A stretch of DNA of 60,013 bases from Companilactobacillus hulinensis (GCF_003946555.1 NZ_RHOO01000015.1:1-60013); one strand, 5' to 3'. Counted from the first letter of the stretch, positions 35,661 to 46,570 are shown. Made by a program: numbers and translations. Notes: generated by a model not told the origin, from the letters alone.

Positions 35661-35858
35661 CATGAAGGCTATATAAAATAGTATTCCTACTAGGATTATT
35701 GTGTAAACTACGCTGGCAAGTCCAGTAAATTCCATAATGATCCAACCAGTGATTTTGGATGATGCTAGTAAAAGCATCGATAATACTCCCCAAATCACTA
35801 CTTTTCTTAGTACATTTTGGTATGCTTCATTTATTTTTTTTCGATCGCGTTCTTTCAT
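35649..35858 (-). CDS. small two-helix membrane protein
   Basis: A 69-residue protein with a charged start and two hydrophobic segments (about 19-36 and 43-64), ending in KRR. Its ATG shares a base with the stop of the CPBP protease gene (TAATG), indicating translational coupling. Function unknown; a partner or accessory of the protease is the natural guess. Confidence 0.72.
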   Translation of the reverse strand: MKERDRKKINEAYQNVLRKVVIWGVLSMLLLASSKITGWIIMEFTGLASVVYTIILVGILFYIAFMKRR

Positions 35859-36535
35859 TATAATAGGCCTGCTAAGATGGCAAGAAAATTGTTCAAAAAG
35901 TGAACAGTGATATTTGCCTTAATATTTTTGGTTCGATAGTACACGGCTGCTAGTATAATTCCTAGCAATACTTTGGATAGAGCATAGATCCAATCAATTC
36001 CCGGTGAAAAGGGTGCATGAACGTATCCAAAAGCAATGCCACTTACTAAGACTGATATAAGTGGGTTATTGACAAAGAACCAGTTCATAAATATACCGCG
36101 GAAAAGAATTTCTTCCAAAATTGGTGCGACAATTATTGTAAAAAAGACTAGAATAAGCATGTTATTCTTGCCGACTAATTCCAATGCAGCAACGTTGTCA
36201 TTCGTATTTTTCATCAATGGCACGGTTACAACATTAACTGCGAAGACCAATATGGTTGCTATAATAATGACTATCCAAGTGGTTTTGTTAAATTTAACTG
36301 ACTGGAACTTTTGTACTCGTTTGAAGACTATCCAGATTATTGCTGATGCAAGCGCTAACAGTACCAGGGTTGCGATTGGGGCAATTTTTAAATAGGCTGA
36401 GTACTTAGATCCCAAGTCTTTTTTTGTCAAAGTAAGTATTGCTAATGGAATTTGTTCTGCAATAAATAGTAATATAAATGCTATAATACGAAACAGTCCT
36501 TTAATTGGATTGAGGGTATTAATTTTATTATTCAA
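35858..36535 (-). CDS. CPBP-family intramembrane metalloprotease
   Basis: A 225-residue membrane protein of the CPBP (Abi, CAAX-protease-like) family with about six to seven hydrophobic segments. Catalytic motifs are PILEEILFRGIF (EExxxR), FGYVHAPF (conserved His) and HFLNNFLA (His, Asn). In lactic acid bacteria such proteins can give immunity to bacteriocins or process membrane peptides; no bacteriocin gene is nearby. Divergent from the ABC exporter. Confidence 0.9.
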   Translation of the reverse strand: MNNKINTLNPIKGLFRIIAFILLFIAEQIPLAILTLTKKDLGSKYSAYLKIAPIATLVLLALASAIIWIVFKRVQKFQSVKFNKTTWIVIIIATILVFAVNVVTVPLMKNTNDNVAALELVGKNNMLILVFFTIIVAPILEEILFRGIFMNWFFVNNPLISVLVSGIAFGYVHAPFSPGIDWIYALSKVLLGIILAAVYYRTKNIKANITVHFLNNFLAILAGLL

Positions 36536-36628
36536 TTTGGGTACCGCCTTATTGATAATTATTATTAGTATTTTGTTTAAATAAGTGCTTTAATACTATA
36601 ATGAGTTTTTTATAAAGGAGTGAATGGA

Positions 36629-38350
36629 TTGTTTAAGATTGCTCGTGGCAGGATTAATCTGTGGCAAGTACTTGGTGCGGTTGCATTTATGACTGTACAA
36701 GTTATTACCACGTTGTATTTGCCTAACATCACATCTGACATTGTTAACAATGGTGTTTCTACCGGTGATACTAATTATATTATACATGCCGGAACGAAAA
36801 TGATATTGATTTCAATCGTTAGTGTTATCGCTGCTGTTGGAAATGTTCTGATGGCGGCTCAAGCTTCACAAGGTTTGGGGAAGAAATTAAGATCTGATTT
36901 GTTTAGAAAAATTTTGTTCTTCACAAATGATGAGTTTGACAAATTTGATACATCATCATTAACAACTAGAACTACTAATGATGTTATTCAAATTCAAAAT
37001 GTTATGATCATGATGCTTCGTATGATGATCATGGCACCAATTATGTTGATAGGTGCAAGTATTATGGCCTATCAGAAGAACGCTGAGATGACAAAGATTT
37101 TCCTTATCTCAATTCCTATATTGATTGTCCTTGTTGGATTAGTCATGTTTTTTGCTGTGCCATTGTTCAAGGCTATGCAAAAGAAGACAGATAGGTTGAA
37201 CCTTATTTTCCGTGAAGGATTAACTGGGGTTCGTGTTATTAGAGCTTTCCGTCAAGATGCGTTCGAACAAGATCGTTTCAAGGACGCTAATGCTGACTAT
37301 ACAAACAATGCTATCAAAGTATTTACTATTGTAGCATTGATGTTCCCAATTGTTACTTTGATTATGAGTGGTACTAATGTTGGTATCACATGGTTGGGTG
37401 CGAAGTATATTGCTAATCAATCAATGGAAGTTGGTAATTTGATTGCTTTCATGACATATGCAATGCAGATTCTAATGAGTTTTATGATTCTTTCATTAGT
37501 GTTTGTATTCGTTCCTCGTGCTTCAGCCTCAGCCGCTCGTATCCAAGAAGTTTTTGCTACTGAAAGCACAATTGATACAGTTGCTAAGCCCGCTAAGATC
37601 AAAGACGAACCATCACTTAGCTTTAGTGATGTGAACTTCAGATACAGTGGTGCTGAAAACTTAGCCTTATCTAATTTAAACTTCAAAGTTGGCGCAGGTC
37701 AAACATTAGCTATTATCGGTGGTACTGGATCTGGTAAGAGTACCTTGATCAATATGATTCCAAGGTTCTTTGATTCTGAAACTGGTGTTGTAAGTTTGAA
37801 CGGTACTGATGTTAAGGCTTTGAGTACTGAAGACATTAATCGAAAAGTTGCCATGGTTCCTCAAAAGGCCATCTTATTTAAGGGTACTATAAGAAGTAAT
37901 ATGACTTATGGTAAGGATGACGCTACTGATGATGAAATTTGGCATGCACTAGAAGTCGCACAAGCTGATGATTTTGTTAAGGAACTAGACGGACAACTCG
38001 ATGCAATCGTTGAACAGGGTGGAGATAACTTCTCTGGTGGTCAAAAGCAACGTTTGGCTATCGCTAGAGCTCTTGTAAAAGATGCATCTATCTATGTCTT
38101 TGATGATTCATTCTCAGCACTTGATTTCAAGACCGACTTGAATCTAAGAACAGCACTCAAAAATGATGCTGCAATTAGTAAACGTGTGGTCGTGATTGTT
38201 GGTCAAAGAATTTCAACTGTTGCTGATGCTGACCAAATCGTTGTTCTTGATGACGGTAAGATGGTTGGTCTTGGTACTCATGAAGAATTGAAAGAAAATA
38301 ATAAGACTTATCAAGAAATTATCGAGTCTCAGATTAAGGAGGCAAAATAA
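36629..38350 (+). CDS. heterodimeric ABC exporter, subunit 1 (degenerate ATP site)
   Basis: About 573 residues: six transmembrane helices, then a nucleotide-binding domain. I prefer the TTG at 36629, because AAAGGAG overlaps the in-frame GTG at 36620. Walker A is GGTGSGKST and the signature FSGGQKQR, but the residue after Walker B is Asp (YVFDDSFSALD) and the switch His is Gln (VVIVGQRIST). This asymmetry is typical of LmrC/BmrC-type partners. A TATAAT box lies at 36597-36602. Coupled to the next gene by TAATG. Confidence 0.93.
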   Translation: MFKIARGRINLWQVLGAVAFMTVQVITTLYLPNITSDIVNNGVSTGDTNYIIHAGTKMILISIVSVIAAVGNVLMAAQASQGLGKKLRSDLFRKILFFTNDEFDKFDTSSLTTRTTNDVIQIQNVMIMMLRMMIMAPIMLIGASIMAYQKNAEMTKIFLISIPILIVLVGLVMFFAVPLFKAMQKKTDRLNLIFREGLTGVRVIRAFRQDAFEQDRFKDANADYTNNAIKVFTIVALMFPIVTLIMSGTNVGITWLGAKYIANQSMEVGNLIAFMTYAMQILMSFMILSLVFVFVPRASASAARIQEVFATESTIDTVAKPAKIKDEPSLSFSDVNFRYSGAENLALSNLNFKVGAGQTLAIIGGTGSGKSTLINMIPRFFDSETGVVSLNGTDVKALSTEDINRKVAMVPQKAILFKGTIRSNMTYGKDDATDDEIWHALEVAQADDFVKELDGQLDAIVEQGGDNFSGGQKQRLAIARALVKDASIYVFDDSFSALDFKTDLNLRTALKNDAAISKRVVVIVGQRISTVADADQIVVLDDGKMVGLGTHEELKENNKTYQEIIESQIKEAK

Positions 38351-40224
38351 TGGCTAAAGAAGATACAAAAACCGCTCAACCAAGTGGTGGTCACGGTCCA
38401 GGACATGGTCCAGGGTTAGTTGTTAAGCCAAAGAACTTCTGGAAGACTACAGGTCGTTTGGCCAAGTATATGTCTTCATATGTAGTTGGTATCATTATTG
38501 TTATGGCACTGGCTATTGCTTCAGCTGTCTTCCAAATTAGAACTCCTAAAATTTTGGGTGAAGCTACAACTGAGATATACAAGGGTGTTATGACTGGTGC
38601 TGCTCAGCAAAAAGCTGGTATACAAGTGAGCCAGCTTCCAATCAACTTTACTAAGATCGAACATATCATTTTGATCGTTATGTTGATGTATTTGGCTTCA
38701 GCATTGTTCACATTCTTGCAACAATTTACAATGACTCGTATATCACAGAAGACAGTTTTCAAGTTAAGACGTGATTTGAAGTCCAAGATGGAACGTTTAC
38801 CAATTGGATATTACGATTCACATTCAAATGGTGATATTATGTCACGTGCAATCAATGATATGGATAATATTGCTGGTACGCTACAACAAAGTGTCACGCA
38901 GGTGGTTACAAGTACGGTTACTTTCATCGGTGTATTGTGGATGATGTTCACTATTAGTTGGAAGTTAACATTGATTGCTCTTGCAACTATTCCTGTTAGT
39001 TTGCTGGTTGTTGGTGTTATCGCACCTCAATCACAGAAGTTCTTTAAGAGACAACAGAAATCACTTGGTTTGTTGAATAATCAAGTCGAAGAGAATTATT
39101 CTGGACATGTTGTCGTTAAGAGTTTTAATCATGAACAAGATTCAATTGATGTTTTTGAAAGTGAAAATGACAAGTTGTACAAGGCTTCATGGAAGGCTCA
39201 AATGATTTCAGGTATTGTGATGCCTTTGATGACATTCTTGAATAATTTAGGTTATGTTTTTGTAGCAATGTATGGTGGTATTTCAGTTGCCAATGGTAAT
39301 TTACCACTTGGGGATATCCAGGCATTCTTGCAGTACATGAACCAATTCTCACAACCAATTTCACAATTAGCCAATTTAACTAATACAATTCAGGCGACAA
39401 TTGCGTCTGCTGAACGTATCTTTGAAATTATTGATGAACCAGAAATGAATAATGATAAGGTAGATGTTCCTGATGTAGAGACTGATGATAAAGTTACTTT
39501 GGATCATGTTAAGTTCGGTTATGAAGGTAAGCCTATCTTGCTTGAAGACTATAACTTACATGTTAAACCGGGTGAAATGGTAGCTATTGTTGGACCAACT
39601 GGTGCTGGTAAAACGACTATTATCAACTTGCTTGAACGTTTCTACGATGTTAGTGGTGGTTCAGTCAAGATCAATGGTAAAGATGTTAGAAATATGACTC
39701 GTGAAGAAGTCAGAAAGCATTATGCTATGGTGCTTCAAGATACTTGGCTCTTCACTGGAACAATTTATGACAACTTGAAGTATAGTAACGAAGATGCCAC
39801 TAAAGAAGATATCATCAATGCGGCCAAGGCTGCTCACGTTGATAACTTTGTAAGACAGCTTCCAGATGGATACGACACAGTTCTAAATGAGGAAGCATCA
39901 AATATTTCTCAAGGACAAAGACAACTAATTACTATTGCTAGAGCCTTTGTTGCTGATCCAGAAATATTGATTCTTGATGAAGCTACGTCTTCAGTTGATA
40001 CAAGAACTGAAGTTCATATTCAACATGCTATGGAGAGATTGTTGAAGAACAGGACAAGTTTCGTTGTTGCCCACAGATTGTCAACAATTCGTGATGCTGA
40101 CAGTATTATTGTTATGAATCACGGTTCAATTATTGAAACAGGTAATCATGAGGAATTAATGGCAAAGAACGGCTTCTATGCTGATCTTTATAATTCACAG
40201 TTTGCCGGAAATGTTGCTATGTAA
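38350..40224 (+). CDS. heterodimeric ABC exporter, subunit 2 (canonical catalytic residues)
   Basis: A 624-residue half-transporter. A Gly/His/Pro-rich N-terminal tail (HGPGHGPG) precedes six transmembrane helices and the nucleotide-binding domain: Walker A GPTGAGKTT, signature ISQGQRQL (Gln-rich variant), Walker B ILILDEATSSVD with catalytic Glu and switch His in VVAHRLST. Together with subunit 1 it forms a multidrug- or lipid-type exporter; the substrate is unknown. Starts inside the previous stop codon. Confidence 0.94.
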   Translation: MAKEDTKTAQPSGGHGPGHGPGLVVKPKNFWKTTGRLAKYMSSYVVGIIIVMALAIASAVFQIRTPKILGEATTEIYKGVMTGAAQQKAGIQVSQLPINFTKIEHIILIVMLMYLASALFTFLQQFTMTRISQKTVFKLRRDLKSKMERLPIGYYDSHSNGDIMSRAINDMDNIAGTLQQSVTQVVTSTVTFIGVLWMMFTISWKLTLIALATIPVSLLVVGVIAPQSQKFFKRQQKSLGLLNNQVEENYSGHVVVKSFNHEQDSIDVFESENDKLYKASWKAQMISGIVMPLMTFLNNLGYVFVAMYGGISVANGNLPLGDIQAFLQYMNQFSQPISQLANLTNTIQATIASAERIFEIIDEPEMNNDKVDVPDVETDDKVTLDHVKFGYEGKPILLEDYNLHVKPGEMVAIVGPTGAGKTTIINLLERFYDVSGGSVKINGKDVRNMTREEVRKHYAMVLQDTWLFTGTIYDNLKYSNEDATKEDIINAAKAAHVDNFVRQLPDGYDTVLNEEASNISQGQRQLITIARAFVADPEILILDEATSSVDTRTEVHIQHAMERLLKNRTSFVVAHRLSTIRDADSIIVMNHGSIIETGNHEELMAKNGFYADLYNSQFAGNVAM

Positions 40225-40226
40225 AT

Positions 40227-40270
40227 AAAAAGGAGTCAAGATAACCAATTGGTTATTCTGGCTCCTTTTG
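40227..40270 (+). terminator. intrinsic terminator after the ABC exporter
   Basis: A long imperfect hairpin (AAAAGGAG at 40227 through CTCCTTTT ending at 40269) with an AATT loop and following T/G-rich tail. Confidence 0.75.
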
Positions 40271-40360
40271 TTGTATCTAGGTAATTCTGAGTTAATTAAT
40301 TGTGAGGCACAGGAGAATTTACGTTACAATTTGAATATTAATAGTTTTGGAGATAACAGT

Positions 40361-41344
40361 ATGAAAAAATTTCAAGAAACTGAAGCACAAATCCTCGATA
40401 TGGTAAATCAACAAGTCGTACCAGGGGTTAGTTATGGATTCATTAGTAGCCATGATGTTGATGATATTCAGACAACATATGATGAATCGAATTTTGCTGG
40501 GGATGCACAATGGGTTCCAACAATTGAACCACTTAAAGGTAATGAATTGTATGATTTGGCATCTTTGACAAAAGTAATGGGTACCGTTCCGTTAATTCTG
40601 AAGTTAATTGATGAGAAGAAGATTAGGCTTCATGACCCTATCAAAAAATATTTACCACAATTCAAAGATGATCGTGTGGAGATATTTCATTTACTGACAC
40701 ATACATCAGGTATTGCGGGGTATATCCCTGATCGTGATCAATTAGATGATCAACAATTGATAGATGCACTGTTCACGCTACCGGTCACAAATAATTTCAA
40801 CAAAAAGGTTGTTTATACTGATACTGGAATGATTTTCTTAGGATTAATAATTGAAAAAATTTATCAAAAACCGGTACAAAATGTAATTCAAAGTTTTGTT
40901 CGCAATGAATGGAATCTCAGTGATACGACATTTTCACCTGAAATAAGCCGTTGCACGCCAACGTACGAGGTTAATGGTCAGATGCTTATAGGAATACCAA
41001 ATGATCCAAAAGCTCGCCAATTGGGCAAACATTGCGGATCTGCGGGGATGTTTTCTAGTTTGATCGATGTTATGGAATTCTCTAAGGCCATGCTGTCTAA
41101 GAAGTATAAATTTTTGTATAAGAACTTTACAGATTTGAATCCAGGACGTTCGCTAGGTTGGGATATTAAGCCTGGTAATATCCTATTTCATACTGGATAT
41201 ACTGGTCATTTTATTGCGTTAGATTACACACATCACAATGCAATGGTTGTTCTGACGAATAGAGTTCACCCAGTTGATCACAATCAAGTGTTCTTGGAGA
41301 GAAGAAATACGATTCTAGATACGTTTTTGAGGGAAAGTAAGTAA
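40361..41344 (+). CDS. serine hydrolase, beta-lactamase class C-like, cytosolic
   Basis: A 327-residue hydrolase without a signal peptide. The start is the ATG at 40361 after GGAGATAACAGT; the upstream in-frame region has no ribosome site. The nucleophile motif is SLTK (YDLASLTKVMGT), the second motif YTD (VVYTDTGMIFLGL) stands for YxN, and HTG appears in ILFHTGYTGH. Unlike the paralogue at 7.6 kb, it is predicted to stay inside the cell, so an esterase or amidase role is more likely than a wall peptidase. Confidence 0.88.
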   Translation: MKKFQETEAQILDMVNQQVVPGVSYGFISSHDVDDIQTTYDESNFAGDAQWVPTIEPLKGNELYDLASLTKVMGTVPLILKLIDEKKIRLHDPIKKYLPQFKDDRVEIFHLLTHTSGIAGYIPDRDQLDDQQLIDALFTLPVTNNFNKKVVYTDTGMIFLGLIIEKIYQKPVQNVIQSFVRNEWNLSDTTFSPEISRCTPTYEVNGQMLIGIPNDPKARQLGKHCGSAGMFSSLIDVMEFSKAMLSKKYKFLYKNFTDLNPGRSLGWDIKPGNILFHTGYTGHFIALDYTHHNAMVVLTNRVHPVDHNQVFLERRNTILDTFLRESK

Positions 41345-41484
41345 GCTTTGAATGTATTGCTTGGGTCTGAGTAAAGGATATTTATAGTTATTGTTGAACG
41401 TTCCATGCAGTCTTATACGAAGGACTTCATTACACATTAATTCATAGTTATATCAATTTTGGTTTCACATCCGGAAGCGAAAAC

Positions 41485-41526
41485 AAACAAAAAGCCTGAG
41501 TGGAATAACAATTACAATCAGGCTTT
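41485..41526 (-). terminator. intrinsic terminator after murT
   Basis: An 8-bp stem (41492-41499 with 41518-41525) with an 18-base loop; on the minus strand TTTTTG follows. Confidence 0.7.
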
Positions 41527-41538
41527 AACTATAAGTAA

Positions 41539-42882
41539 CTATTTTTGTTTCAAATAACCTTTATCCATTAATTCTTTACGTAATCCCAACATAGCAGTAT
41601 ATGTGGCAAGAACATAAATCTTATCAGTTGGAATATTAGGAATTTGCTTAACAAAGTCTTCAATTTCAACAGTTTCAATATTCTTGTCCATGTTCAACCC
41701 GGCAATCTTGAAACGATAAGTGACATCTTTGATACGTTTACCACCAGTAATCACAAGTGGTAGTTTGTCGTAATCGAAGTCTTCAAAGTTTGCGTCCCAG
41801 ATCCAACTAGTATCGATACCGTCAGCGTAATTAGCATTTAACAAGAATGCCAATGAATAATCTGATTTGTCACTCAAAATTGTTTCGATAACTTGGTTTA
41901 ATCCAACCGGATTCTTAACCAAAATAATATTAACGTCTTTTTTACCAACAGTGATTGTTTCTTGACGTCCGAAGACCTTCTCATCATATGAGAAGGCTTT
42001 TTTCATTTGTTCGACGTTGATTCCCATTTCAGAGGCAATAGCAAAAGCAGCTAGTGCGTTATAAATATTATACTTACCACCGATATTCATTGTGAATGGA
42101 TTACCGTTGATCTCAAATTCAGTTTTGTTTGGCAATAGAGTTTTGATATCTGTAACTTGATACTTAAGATCATTTTGTTTGAATCCACAATTAGGGCAGA
42201 AGTAACTTCCTAAGTTGGCATAAGAGATTGAATGGTAGTGCATGATGTGATTACAGTTAGGGCATAGAACTCCATCAGTATTAGTTGGAGCTTTGATATC
42301 GTCATTTTCGTGTCCCTTACTTGAGAAACCATAATAAATGACTTTGTTTGGTAATGGTTTGGAAGAGAAGATAGCAGCGTCACCGTTAGCAATAATTGTT
42401 GCATCTGGTGCAAGCTTTATGCCGTTGAGGATCTTTTGGTAAGTTGTATATATCTCACCATAACGATCCATTTGATCACGGAAGATATTTGTTAGCACGA
42501 AATACTTTGGCTTGATGAATTTACAAATAATTTCTACGTTAGCTTCATCAACTTCAAGAACGGCTAATGGTCGTTTGCTCTTCTTTTGGTGAGTAACGAA
42601 ACTTGTAACGATTCCTTGAATCATATTTGATCCAGTGGGATTTGTAAGAACGTCATCGTATTTTTGAGTAACCATTTTATTGATCAATGATGTCGTCAAT
42701 GTTTTACCGTTAGTACCAGTAACGATGATTAAATCATAATTTTTTCCAAGACTTTTTAAAATGTTTGGATCTATTTTGTAAGCAATCTTTCCCGGATAAG
42801 AAGATCCTCCGTTAAAAAACTTACTTAAAATAAAGTATGATGATTTTCCAGTAAGTGTAGCAATGCTTGATTTAAATGTCAT
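41539..42882 (-). CDS. murT: lipid II isoglutaminyl synthase subunit MurT
   Basis: A 447-residue Mur-ligase-like enzyme that, with the glutaminase GatD, amidates the D-Glu of lipid II. The ATP loop is VTGTNGKTLTTS, a Cys4 zinc ribbon is formed by CPNC and CPNC about 24 residues apart near residue 220, and the DUF1727-type C-terminal domain follows. In most Firmicutes gatD is adjacent; here a terminator follows at once and no gatD is in the window. Confidence 0.92.
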   Translation of the reverse strand: MTFKSSIATLTGKSSYFILSKFFNGGSSYPGKIAYKIDPNILKSLGKNYDLIIVTGTNGKTLTTSLINKMVTQKYDDVLTNPTGSNMIQGIVTSFVTHQKKSKRPLAVLEVDEANVEIICKFIKPKYFVLTNIFRDQMDRYGEIYTTYQKILNGIKLAPDATIIANGDAAIFSSKPLPNKVIYYGFSSKGHENDDIKAPTNTDGVLCPNCNHIMHYHSISYANLGSYFCPNCGFKQNDLKYQVTDIKTLLPNKTEFEINGNPFTMNIGGKYNIYNALAAFAIASEMGINVEQMKKAFSYDEKVFGRQETITVGKKDVNIILVKNPVGLNQVIETILSDKSDYSLAFLLNANYADGIDTSWIWDANFEDFDYDKLPLVITGGKRIKDVTYRFKIAGLNMDKNIETVEIEDFVKQIPNIPTDKIYVLATYTAMLGLRKELMDKGYLKQK

Positions 42883-43033
42883 TTTAAAACCCCAATTAGT
42901 TTGTATTAGAAATATATTATCACAACTAAATTACATTTTATCTGATTTTGATTGAATTTACTCAATGTTTAATATGTTCAAGGAGCATTTTTTTAGTTAT
43001 AATCTTCAAGGACGTAATTTTGGAGGCGGAACT

Positions 43034-43615
43034 TTGGCGCAATTATTTTTTAAGTATGGTGCTATGAATAGTGGAAAATCTATCGAAATTTTGAAGGTAG
43101 CACATAACTATGAAGAACAAGGCAAATCAGTCATACTGATGACGAGCATTATAGACACTCGATCAGGTGCTGGAAAAATCAAAAGTCGCATGGGATTGGA
43201 CCGAGATGCTATTGCATTGAAGAAAGACTCTGATGTTTATGATATTGTTAAGAGAGAGAATCCTAATGCAGCGTGTCTTCTTATTGATGAATGTGAATTC
43301 ATGACTAAGGCACAAGTGCTTCAAGCAACTCAAGTTGTGGACGATTTAGGAATTCCAGTTATGGCTTTTGGTTTGAAAAATGATTTCAAGAATGAATTAT
43401 TCGAAGGAACCAAGTACTTGCTACTTTACGCTGATAAGTTGGAAGAAATGAAGACAATCTGCTGGTTCTGTAAGAAAAAGGCTACAATGAATATGCGTAT
43501 GCACGATGGAAAGCCTGTTTACGAAGGTGATCAGATCTCTGTCGGTGGAAATGAAATGTATTACCCAGTATGTCGACGCCATTATAATCATCCTCCAATG
43601 GTAGACAATAAATAG
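43034..43615 (+). CDS. tdk: thymidine kinase
   Basis: A 193-residue type II thymidine kinase for thymidine salvage. The real start is TTG at 43034, with GGAGG seven bases before it; this gives the usual N terminus ([15 protein letters not shown]), whereas the opening at 42965 adds 23 unrelated residues. The P-loop is GAMNSGKS, the LLIDECEFM block binds Mg2+, and the CWFCKKKA...CRRHYNHPP zinc-lasso is complete. Starts the tdk-prfA-prmC-tsaC-upp run. Confidence 0.93.
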   Translation: MAQLFFKYGAMNSGKSIEILKVAHNYEEQGKSVILMTSIIDTRSGAGKIKSRMGLDRDAIALKKDSDVYDIVKRENPNAACLLIDECEFMTKAQVLQATQVVDDLGIPVMAFGLKNDFKNELFEGTKYLLLYADKLEEMKTICWFCKKKATMNMRMHDGKPVYEGDQISVGGNEMYYPVCRRHYNHPPMVDNK

Positions 43616-43629
43616 AAAGGATCGTTAAA

Positions 43630-44727
43630 TTGGATAAAATTTTAGAACAACTCGAAACACTAGTTGAAAGATATGCCGAGCTGCAGGAATTAATGAGTGA
43701 TCCTGAAGTTATTAATGATACTAAGCGTTACATGGCTTATTCAAAAGAAGAAGCTGATATGCGTGATATCGTTAATGCTTTCAACCATTACAAGGAATTA
43801 CAAAAGAGTATCAGTGACAGCGATGAGATCATGCGTGAAACTGATGACCCAGAAATGCAGGCTATGGCCAAAGATGAATTGAATTCATCAAAGGAAGAAG
43901 CAGCAAATCTCGAACATGAGATCACATTGTTGATGCTTCCTAAGGACCCTAATGATGACAAGAATATTATTATGGAGATCCGTGGAGCTGCTGGTGGTGA
44001 TGAAGCCAGTTTGTTTGCTGCCGATTTATTGAGTATGTATAGCAAATATGCCGAAAAACAAGGTTGGAGTTTTGATATTATCGATGAAAACTCAACTGAA
44101 GTTGGTGGATACAAAGACGTTGCCGTTATGATTACTGGTAAGCGTGTTTATTCTAAACTCAAATATGAAAATGGTGCACACCGTGTGCAACGTATACCTT
44201 CAACAGAGTCAGCTGGACGTGTTCATACTTCAACTGCAACTGTTGCTGTTATGCCAGAATATGATGAAGTTGATATTGACCTTGATCCAAAGGATATCCG
44301 TACTGATGTTTATCGTTCATCTGGTGCCGGTGGTCAGCATATCAATAAAACATCATCTGCCGTTCGTATGACCCATTTACCAACCGGAATTGTTGTTGCC
44401 ATGCAAGATCAACGTTCACAACAACAAAACCGTGAAAAAGCGATGCAAATTCTTAAGTCACGTGTTTATGATTATTATGAATCAGAAAATCAAAGTGAAT
44501 ATGATGAGAAACGTAAATCAGCTGTTGGTACAGGAGATCGTTCTGAGCGAATTAGAACTTATAATTATCCACAAAACCGTGTAACGGATCACCGTATTGG
44601 TCTTTCACTGAATAAGTTAGATCGTATTATGAATGGTGAACTTGACGAAATCATTGATGCTTTGATCGTCAATGATCAAACTCAAAAATTGGAGCAAATT
44701 CAAAGTGGAGAAACTAAGTTATTCTAA
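43630..44727 (+). CDS. prfA: peptide chain release factor 1
   Basis: A 365-residue class I release factor for UAA and UAG. The peptidyl-tRNA hydrolysis motif GGQ sits in [20 protein letters not shown]; the codon-recognition PxT-type loop is seen in [16 protein letters not shown] start with AAAGG upstream, 14 bases after tdk. Followed with overlap by its own methylase gene prmC, as in most bacteria. Confidence 0.97.
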   Translation: MDKILEQLETLVERYAELQELMSDPEVINDTKRYMAYSKEEADMRDIVNAFNHYKELQKSISDSDEIMRETDDPEMQAMAKDELNSSKEEAANLEHEITLLMLPKDPNDDKNIIMEIRGAAGGDEASLFAADLLSMYSKYAEKQGWSFDIIDENSTEVGGYKDVAVMITGKRVYSKLKYENGAHRVQRIPSTESAGRVHTSTATVAVMPEYDEVDIDLDPKDIRTDVYRSSGAGGQHINKTSSAVRMTHLPTGIVVAMQDQRSQQQNREKAMQILKSRVYDYYESENQSEYDEKRKSAVGTGDRSERIRTYNYPQNRVTDHRIGLSLNKLDRIMNGELDEIIDALIVNDQTQKLEQIQSGETKLF

Positions 44728-45556
44728 TGCCCTGAAAAGGGCTTTTTTAATGCTAAAACAGGAAGACAAGTTTCCTGAAGATGCGGAGTACTTAATGGAA
44801 GAATTAACAGGTTTCAATTACACCCAATTGCAATTGCATCGTAACGATGAAGTGCCGGGTCATATCATGAGGCGTTTTCGAGATGGAGTAGTTCGTTTGG
44901 GTATGGACGAACCTGTACAATATATCCTTGGTAATGCGTATTTTATGGGCAAAAGTTTCACAGTGAGTCCAGATGTTCTAATTCCTAGACAGGAAACCGA
45001 AGAGATGGTTCAAAAAATAATTGATGATCATGTTGATAAAAATCTGAATATCTGGGATATTGGTACAGGATCTGGAGTTATCGCAATTAGTTTGGCTCTG
45101 GCGTTTCCAGATGATGATATATTAGCAACCGACATTTCTAAAGATGCGCTTAAGGTTGCTCGTTTGAATGCAGATAATTATCAGGCAAATAATGTGTTTT
45201 TGGAACAGAGTGATCTGTTTGAGAACGTTGTTCCTGAACCATTCGACGTCATTGTCTCGAATCCTCCATACATTTCTCATCAAGAACAACCAGTTATGGA
45301 TCAGAGCGTCATTAAATATGAGCCCGATTTAGCTTTATATGGCGAGGAAAATGGATTAAAATTTTATCAAGACATATCGCAGAATGCTGAAGAATATTTG
45401 ACCGAGGATGGTATTTTGTATATGGAATTTGGTTATCATCAAAAATCTGCTTTGGAAGAAATTTTTGCTAAAAATATGCCGGGATTTAAGGTAGAATTTC
45501 ATAAAGATATGAGTGGCAATTATCGATATCTGAAAGCTGAAAAGGAGAGGGTATAG
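44705..45556 (+). CDS. prmC: release factor glutamine methyltransferase
   Basis: A 283-residue SAM-dependent enzyme that methylates the Gln of the release factor GGQ motif. The SAM motif is [16 protein letters not shown] and the catalytic NPPY is in [11 protein letters not shown]. The start is uncertain: I take the GTG at 44705, inside the end of prfA (23-bp overlap) with GGAG about ten bases before; the in-frame opening at 44672 seems too long. Confidence 0.92.
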   Translation: MEKLSYSNALKRAFLMLKQEDKFPEDAEYLMEELTGFNYTQLQLHRNDEVPGHIMRRFRDGVVRLGMDEPVQYILGNAYFMGKSFTVSPDVLIPRQETEEMVQKIIDDHVDKNLNIWDIGTGSGVIAISLALAFPDDDILATDISKDALKVARLNADNYQANNVFLEQSDLFENVVPEPFDVIVSNPPYISHQEQPVMDQSVIKYEPDLALYGEENGLKFYQDISQNAEEYLTEDGILYMEFGYHQKSALEEIFAKNMPGFKVEFHKDMSGNYRYLKAEKERV

Positions 45557-45559
45557 ATT

Positions 45560-46570
45560 TTGGAAACAGAGATATTAAAGAATACAGAAATATCAGAAGC
45601 TGTTAAGTTTCTTGCTGATGGTAAGCTAGTTGCTTTTCCAACCGAGACTGTTTACGGGCTTGGTGCTGATGCGACACGTCCAGATGTTGTTAAAGATGTG
45701 TATGCAGCTAAGGGTCGTCCGAGTGATAATCCTTTGATCGTGCATGTTTCAAGTCCTGATATGGTTTGGGAATATGCAGATAATAGTTATAAGTCAGTCG
45801 CTGAGAAGCTTATGAATAGGTTTTGGCCAGGCCCATTAACTATTATTATGCCTATTCAACCGGGAAGTTTGTCTAAGGCTGTAACAGGTGGTTTAACAAC
45901 TGCTGCTTTTAGAATGCCAAATAATTCGACAACGTTGAATTTGATCAAATCATTTGGTAAGCCAATTGTTGGGCCTTCTGCCAATACTAGTGGTAAGCCA
46001 AGTCCAACTTTGGCAAAACATGTATATCATGACTTGAAAGGTAAGATTTCAGCTATTCTTGACGATGGTCCAACTAAGCTGGGAGTTGAATCAACTGTTA
46101 TTGATCTTTCAACGGATATACCAACTGTCTTGCGTCCCGGGATGATTACGGTTGAAGACTTGCTTCAAGTCTTAGATAATGTAAACAGCGATCATCATAA
46201 GGTGGCGGCTGGTGAAATACCAAAGGCTCCAGGGATGAAGTACAAACATTATGCACCAAGTGCACAGGTTATTATCGTTGATGATGTAAACGATTTTGGT
46301 ATAGCTATTAATGATTACAAGAATACGAAGCTTGGTATCATGGCAACCGATGACGTTTTATCTAAGATTTCTGACGATGAGGGGTATTTTAAGTTTTCGT
46401 TAGGTGACGATATCTACAGTGCATCGAAGGAATTGTTTGCTGGGTTACGTGGTCTTGATGGTTTAGGTGTGGAGTACATTCTTGCCCAAGGCTTCCCAGA
46501 TGCTGATCACGGCGAGGCATATAGAAACCGTTTGAATAAATCAGCTGGTCAAAAGCATTTCGAAAAATAG
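45560..46570 (+). CDS. L-threonylcarbamoyladenylate synthase (Sua5/YwlC type)
   Basis: A 336-residue enzyme making the threonylcarbamoyl-AMP used for the t6A modification of tRNAs. The YrdC domain fills residues 1-210 ([40 protein letters not shown]), followed by the Sua5 C-terminal domain (about 240-336) after the [11 protein letters not shown] linker. TTG start preceded by GGAGAGG. It follows prmC by three bases. Confidence 0.95.
   Translation: METEILKNTEISEAVKFLADGKLVAFPTETVYGLGADATRPDVVKDVYAAKGRPSDNPLIVHVSSPDMVWEYADNSYKSVAEKLMNRFWPGPLTIIMPIQPGSLSKAVTGGLTTAAFRMPNNSTTLNLIKSFGKPIVGPSANTSGKPSPTLAKHVYHDLKGKISAILDDGPTKLGVESTVIDLSTDIPTVLRPGMITVEDLLQVLDNVNSDHHKVAAGEIPKAPGMKYKHYAPSAQVIIVDDVNDFGIAINDYKNTKLGIMATDDVLSKISDDEGYFKFSLGDDIYSASKELFAGLRGLDGLGVEYILAQGFPDADHGEAYRNRLNKSAGQKHFEK

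Noticed and set aside
36036-36395. 119-codon plus-strand frame antisense to the CPBP protease
   Set aside because: It mirrors the protease in another frame, with no ribosome site.
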